Notes under the pieces: generated by a model | What the model was told of the DNA's origin: nothing | The model's input: the letters and a program-made list of their open reading frames with translations, nothing else | Databases searched by the model: none | Position numbers and translations under genes: made by a program | Part shown: positions 60,429 through 64,000 of the stretch, piece after piece | How positions within the stretch are numbered: the stretch's first letter is position 1 | Layout of the letters: every line of letters begins with the position of its first letter | From: Sphaerolaimus hirsutus | Lineage: Eukaryota; Nematoda; Chromadorea; Monhysterida; Sphaerolaimidae | Direction: 5' to 3' | DNA: 64,000 nucleotides | Assembly: GCA_964036195.1 (NCBI GenBank) | Contig: OZ038450.1 | Location: 33,249,197-33,313,196 of the forward strand

Positions 60429-61351
60429 TAGTGATGGAATGGCGCCATGGCGCTGGCGCCATTTGAGGGCGCCAAAGGGCGCCGCGCCATGGCGCCATTG
60501 GCGCTTGGCGCCCTTTTTCTGTGGCGCCCTTGGCGCCTGGCGCCCACATTATGAAAGGCGCCATGGCGCCCTTGGCGCTTGGCGCCCTTTTTCGGTGGCG
60601 CCCTTGGCGCCTGGCGCCCTGCTTTAAAAGGGCGCCAAAAACGCGCCACTAGCTTTTCAAGGTGAGTGCTGTGTAAATGAAAAAAAAATTAACAACGCAT
60701 CCGTGGATGATCTAAATTCGCCAGAAAACTGGACGAAGTGGTGTGAGTGGGTGGAAATCGTTCATCCAACGGTTTATCAGATGTGTCTGACGGATGAGAA
60801 GACAAGAATGATGGACCGTCGAACTTGCAAAAGCATTAATAAACAGATTAAAATCATTGCAATTCCGTTTTTGTCCATTTCAAGGAAACATTTATTAGAA
60901 AAGTCTACTTGAAGTGAATGAATTGTTCTCAAATGACAATTTCCATTGTGTTTGAATTCGTCATGTAGATTTTATTTAAAAATTTTTTGTTGCTAGTCTT
61001 GTTTTGGTTCATTACCTCCTGGTGAATGTGAATTAAGAAGAAAATGCGTGTCCACAGTGCTGTAGCAACATTTTTAGCACATGCAAGGTGTTGTAGGCAC
61101 TTATTTATCCTGGCGCCCTTGGCGCCTGGCGCCCTATTTTCCAAATGGCGCCATGGCGCCCTTGGCGCTTGGCGCCCTCTTTCCGTGGCGCCCTTGGCGC
61201 CTGGCGCCCACTTTCCGAATGGCGCCATGGCGCCCTTGGCGCCTGGCGCCCTTTTTCTGTGGCGCCCTTGGCGCTTGGCGCCCACTTTCCAAATGGCGCC
61301 ATGGCGCCCTTGGCGCCTGGCGCCCTTTTTTCTGGCGCTTTTCCATCACTA
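60429..61351 (+). mobile_element. GGCGCC-rich hAT-like element (923 bp)
   Basis: TAGTGATGGAATGGCGCC to GGCGCTTTTCCATCACTA with a perfect 8-bp duplication ACCAGTTG (60421-60428 and 61352-61359). Two GGCGCC arrays of ~220-240 bp flank a ~430-bp core. The arrays produce long Pro/Arg/Trp-rich open frames that are not genes. Confidence 0.88.
60703..60912 (+). CDS. Small ORF in the core of the GGCGCC element
   Basis: ~70 codons with ordinary protein composition (NSPENWTKWCEWVEIVHPTV), ending TGA at 60912, unlike the GC arrays around it. The ORF's upstream end lacks an ATG (GTG at 60703). Could be a relic of a transposase terminus or of captured host coding sequence. Family not recognised. Confidence 0.35.
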   Translation: MDDLNSPENWTKWCEWVEIVHPTVYQMCLTDEKTRMMDRRTCKSINKQIKIIAIPFLSISRKHLLEKST

Positions 61352-61756
61352 ACCAGTTGACACTTGGTGTCGATCTTAACTAGCGTGTGTGGGGCCATAC
61401 CCCGCCGATAGAACAGAATCCATCTGCATCTGACTTGTCTCTCTCGCGAACGCGCCAACGCGATACTTCAAAATCAAAATCAAAAAAGCCGAGTTGCGTA
61501 CGGCGTACAAGCAACGTTTTTATCCTGAAATATTTATATTCTGTTATGGAACGTACAATTTCAGTGTTTCCAACGATCATGTCATAATTAGGGTGTCAAA
61601 AAATTGTATAGAAAACTGAAAGGATTTTTTTTGCACTTACCGGAAAATGAAAACAGAATTTTTTTGCACTTGCCAGAAAATGGAAAGCGGACAAATGAAA
61701 TGCCGGAAAACTTAAAATCAAAAGCAAACATTTGCACAAAAACAGAAAAAACTGGT

Positions 61757-61943
61757 AACAATCCCAAGCCCTGTAAAGTGTAAAGTAAAGGGTCAAATGT
61801 AAAGTCAAATGCAAAGTAAAGTGTCAATTGCCATGTAGAGTTCAGTAATAAAATCTTTTCCTTTTTGTTTTGATTGACACTTTACTTTGCATTTGATATT
61901 ACATTTTACACTTTACTTTACACTTTACAGAGCTTGGGACTGC
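61757..61943. repeat. Near-palindromic unit of GTAAAGT words
   Basis: CAATCCCAAGCCCTGTAAAG on the left and CTTTACAGAGCTTGGGACTG on the right enclose mirrored AAAGTGTAAAGTAAAG / CTTTACTTTACACTTTAC. It overlaps the start of the lectin-like exon, so the exon's acceptor may lie inside the repeat end. Confidence 0.6.
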
Positions 61944-62101
61944 CCCTTGGACGGAAATGAAAAGCAGGTGAATGCGTTCGCAGACCGCTTCAAAAACTTC
62001 TGGCCGTACCACACGTGCATCAACGCCAACTACGGCCGCGTGGCCACCATGTCCAGTCTGGCGCTGGTGAACTGGCTCTATAATGTCCAGCAAGTGCAGG
62101 T
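61931..62101 (+). CDS. C-type lectin domain exon of the second lectin-like set
   Basis: GC-rich segment with the CTLD first-helix pattern: HTCINANYGRVATMSS then LALVNWLYN. The 5' border is either after ACTTTACAG (61930) or after GAAAAGCAG (61967); the donor is uncertain (GTGCAG or GTGCCG near 62094-62100). Downstream 62105-62230 degrades into AAAATGTCATGC words shared with the core of the hAT-like element at 35849. Likely pairs with the module at 58207. Confidence 0.55.
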
Positions 62102-62159
62102 GCCGCTCCCAGACCCTGCGAAATGCCCTGCAAAATGTCCAATGTCATGCAAATTGTAA

Positions 62160-62870
62160 AAAAGTCATGTAAAATGCACTGGAAAATGTAAAATGTCATG
62201 CTAAGTGTCAAAAGGCGTGTAAAATCAGACTTGTTAAAATGCTGGTCGTTTTGGAAAACGTAAACATAAACAAAAATTTGTTTTCAAATTTTGGAGCATA
62301 AATACTAAAACGTGAGGTATTTTTGAAATACTTGGGAATATGTAAAATAAAACATAATCGTAAATGTAATTTTTTTAAGTGTCACTATCAGAGAATACAA
62401 AAACAATGTTTTAACACATTATGGATGTTCCTATGTTCTTTATCAACATTATCTGCTTATCTAACATTATCATTTATATAGAATGATGGTGTGCTGACCA
62501 TGGCAAAATAGATGGATAAAGAAATACAGAGAATTGATAATTAGGCTCATATTTGTCCATTTACCTATTTGCACTATTTTTACATTTCATGCACTATATT
62601 AATTTACCATGCAAATTATATTTCCTGCACTATATTATTTATCCATGGAGAATATTCAATTAAGAAAGTATCTTATAAGTATTTGATATGTTTATGTGAA
62701 ATATTTAGGTTAAAAGGTCAAAAAAGTTATTATTAGGTTTATGAACATGAAATTAGGCTCATTCAACTCGCCGTAATTTTCTGATCATTATTATATATAC
62801 ATTTACATGGTTTACTTGCAATTTGGGAAAGTCAAATCTTGTAAATATTTATGTGCTACGTATTTACTTA
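62160..62870. other. AT-rich sequence with no recognised feature
   Basis: Starts with short ATGTCATG/GTAAAAT word repeats, then plain AT-rich DNA. Confidence 0.35.
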
Positions 62871-64000
62871 GGCCAGCGTCCTAATAGAGAAATAGTGCCC
62901 TGAGTGCGACTAGCATTTAGTGTACGTGTTTATCAAAGCCCTTTGCATAGGTATAATTATATTAACCCTGCTCACTATTTATATTTATATTTACTTGACA
63001 TTCACGGAAATACCCTGCTCAAATTATACCTAAGAATGTATTATAAACCCTGCTCAATTAATATACCCATTTACCTTGATTAAGTCCCAATTTGCCAATT
63101 ATGAAGTATACGTTTCCAGGAAGCGATTACTATTATTGTGTTGAATATACTTTGTTCTATTTATGTCATTAGGAACATTTGCACTACTATTTACAATTTC
63201 CAAACCCTATTTTATTAGTTCCAATGTGCGTCAATGTTTTCTGACAAATTGAAGCAAATTAGTAAATTGGCCGAGTTTGCCGACTTCGCGCCTCTCAAGA
63301 TTAATGGTTTTTCTATTAGCCCAATTTGTACTTGGTATTTCTTTACCATAAGTACTTGAATGTTTGCACGCGTAGAATAAGCCAACTGTTTCGGCTAAAT
63401 GTGTCTTACTATTGTATTTGTGTTTTATTTGTGCATTTGTATTAGGAAATTACTGTATTAATGTTTCTATACATGATTTCCGTGTCTTAGCTACTTTGAA
63501 AGTTTTTACTTCAGTCTGCGGACCCACCCCAAGTCTTCAAAATAAGCTAGCAATAGAAACTTTGACTAGGAAGCTCGCTCAGCTTTGCGCTTTTGTATCA
63601 CGCTGTATCTGATCAAAATAAAGTACCTGAAACAATCTCGAAACCCCCTTTCAACACGCAACCACGAAATAAACTCAACTTGGCTGTCAACAAGTGGACG
63701 TTCGGCTACAACGGGAAATCAACCACTCTAAAGGCTGTTTCTCACTACGGTCTTGAAGCAGCCGGATTCGGTGGTAGAAGACGCTGACTTCGGTGGCTTC
63801 ATCACATGGCGCAGCGAGCAGGGTGATTGCATGACATTGTGCTATCACCAAGCCGGAACGAACATTGTGTGGCAGTTGGCAGAACTTCAAAAGTCCTGCT
63901 GATCATCAATTGGCCTTGGCTGAGCGTTGGCTGTTGATTTGCAGACAGCATTGTGCCAAAGTCACGGCACTCCTGTCTACATCCTGGGAGCGGTTCTACG
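62871..64000. other. Possible LTR or retroelement end running off the window
   Basis: CCCTGCTCA is repeated near 62957, 63016 and 63050. AAATAAAG/AAATAAAC polyadenylation-like words occur at ~63616 and ~63670, followed by less AT-rich sequence to the window end. This is the style of an LTR plus downstream leader, but no second copy or ORF is present to confirm it. Confidence 0.25.

Larger units (their letters stand above)
60301..61395. mobile_element. Inverted-repeat element with GGGCCCACACACGCTAGTT ends, filled
   Basis: GGGCCCACACACGCTAGTTG on the left and its complement (ACTAGCGTGTGTGGGGCC) on the right, with ATCGACACCAA mirrored as well, adjoining TA-like flanks. The GGCGCC element 60429-61351 has inserted near its right end. 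A Tc1/mariner-like origin is a guess. Confidence 0.65.

Noticed and set aside
60392-61458. Long Ala/Pro/Arg/Trp-rich open frames on both strands
   Set aside because: They are translations of GGCGCC arrays inside a transposon; all frames look alike and have no protein signature.
1-64000. tRNA and rRNA genes
   Set aside because: No cloverleaf-consistent A/B box arrangement or rRNA-like conserved stretch was noticed by eye; a tRNA scan was not possible.

Overview
The window looks like nuclear DNA of an invertebrate metazoan. Short GC-rich exons with GT-AG borders are scattered in AT-rich sequence, and transposable elements fill nearly everything else. I see no operons, ribosome-binding sites, CRISPR arrays, rRNA or tRNA genes. 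The host species cannot be named from this sequence. Most host exons recognised here look like parts of C-type lectin domain (CTLD) genes on the + strand. The best pair is 19877-20118 plus 30557-30697, whose splice phases match and which together give a typical second half of a CTLD. Their ~10.4 kb intron is packed with nested transposons. The next phase-compatible exon (32091-32191 plus 35209-35260) is split by a 3.0 kb hAT-like element flanked by an 8-bp duplication of exon sequence. A second lectin-like set lies at 58207 and 61931-62101.

Layout. 1-6.9 kb: one exon, then hAT-like non-autonomous elements with exact 8-bp target duplications. 6.9-19.7 kb: a large hAT-like unit (TAACGATGG ends) carrying a BEL/Pao retrovirus-like element (7334-16758; apparently identical 410-bp LTRs; gag, protease, RT, RNase H, integrase and an envelope-like region, but with a frame break and two stops), next to a long-armed inverted-repeat element with further insertions. 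20.3-30.2 kb: a deep nest of about six levels that includes a gag-protease-only LTR element. 30.3-39.5 kb: lectin exons, TA-flanked MITEs, and a three-level nest of GGCGCC-rich elements.

39.7-53.0 kb holds the most unusual object: a ~12.2 kb minus-strand LINE-type retroelement (40299-52462) between two 569-bp direct repeats. It has four long ORFs: ORF1 with a coiled coil, ORF2 with an RGG box, ORF3 with an SGNH-esterase-like domain, membrane segments and an endonuclease, and ORF4 with reverse transcriptase. Ten GT-AG introns can be placed in the first three. Eight are exact multiples of three and contain no stop in the host frame. The other two lie exactly where the reading frame changes, and splicing them would fuse ORF1-ORF2-ORF3. 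ORF3 and ORF4 are separated by a one-base shift at an A8 run. This stop-free intron architecture, together with membrane and secreted-protein-like segments before, within and after the usual LINE domains, is my candidate for an undescribed system.

53-64 kb: low-content sequence, more TA-flanked and long-inverted-repeat elements, GGCGCC-rich hAT-like elements, and lectin-like exons.

Coordinates of element ends come from reading terminal inverted repeats and target duplications by eye. Family names are inferences from termini, duplication length and recognisable protein motifs.
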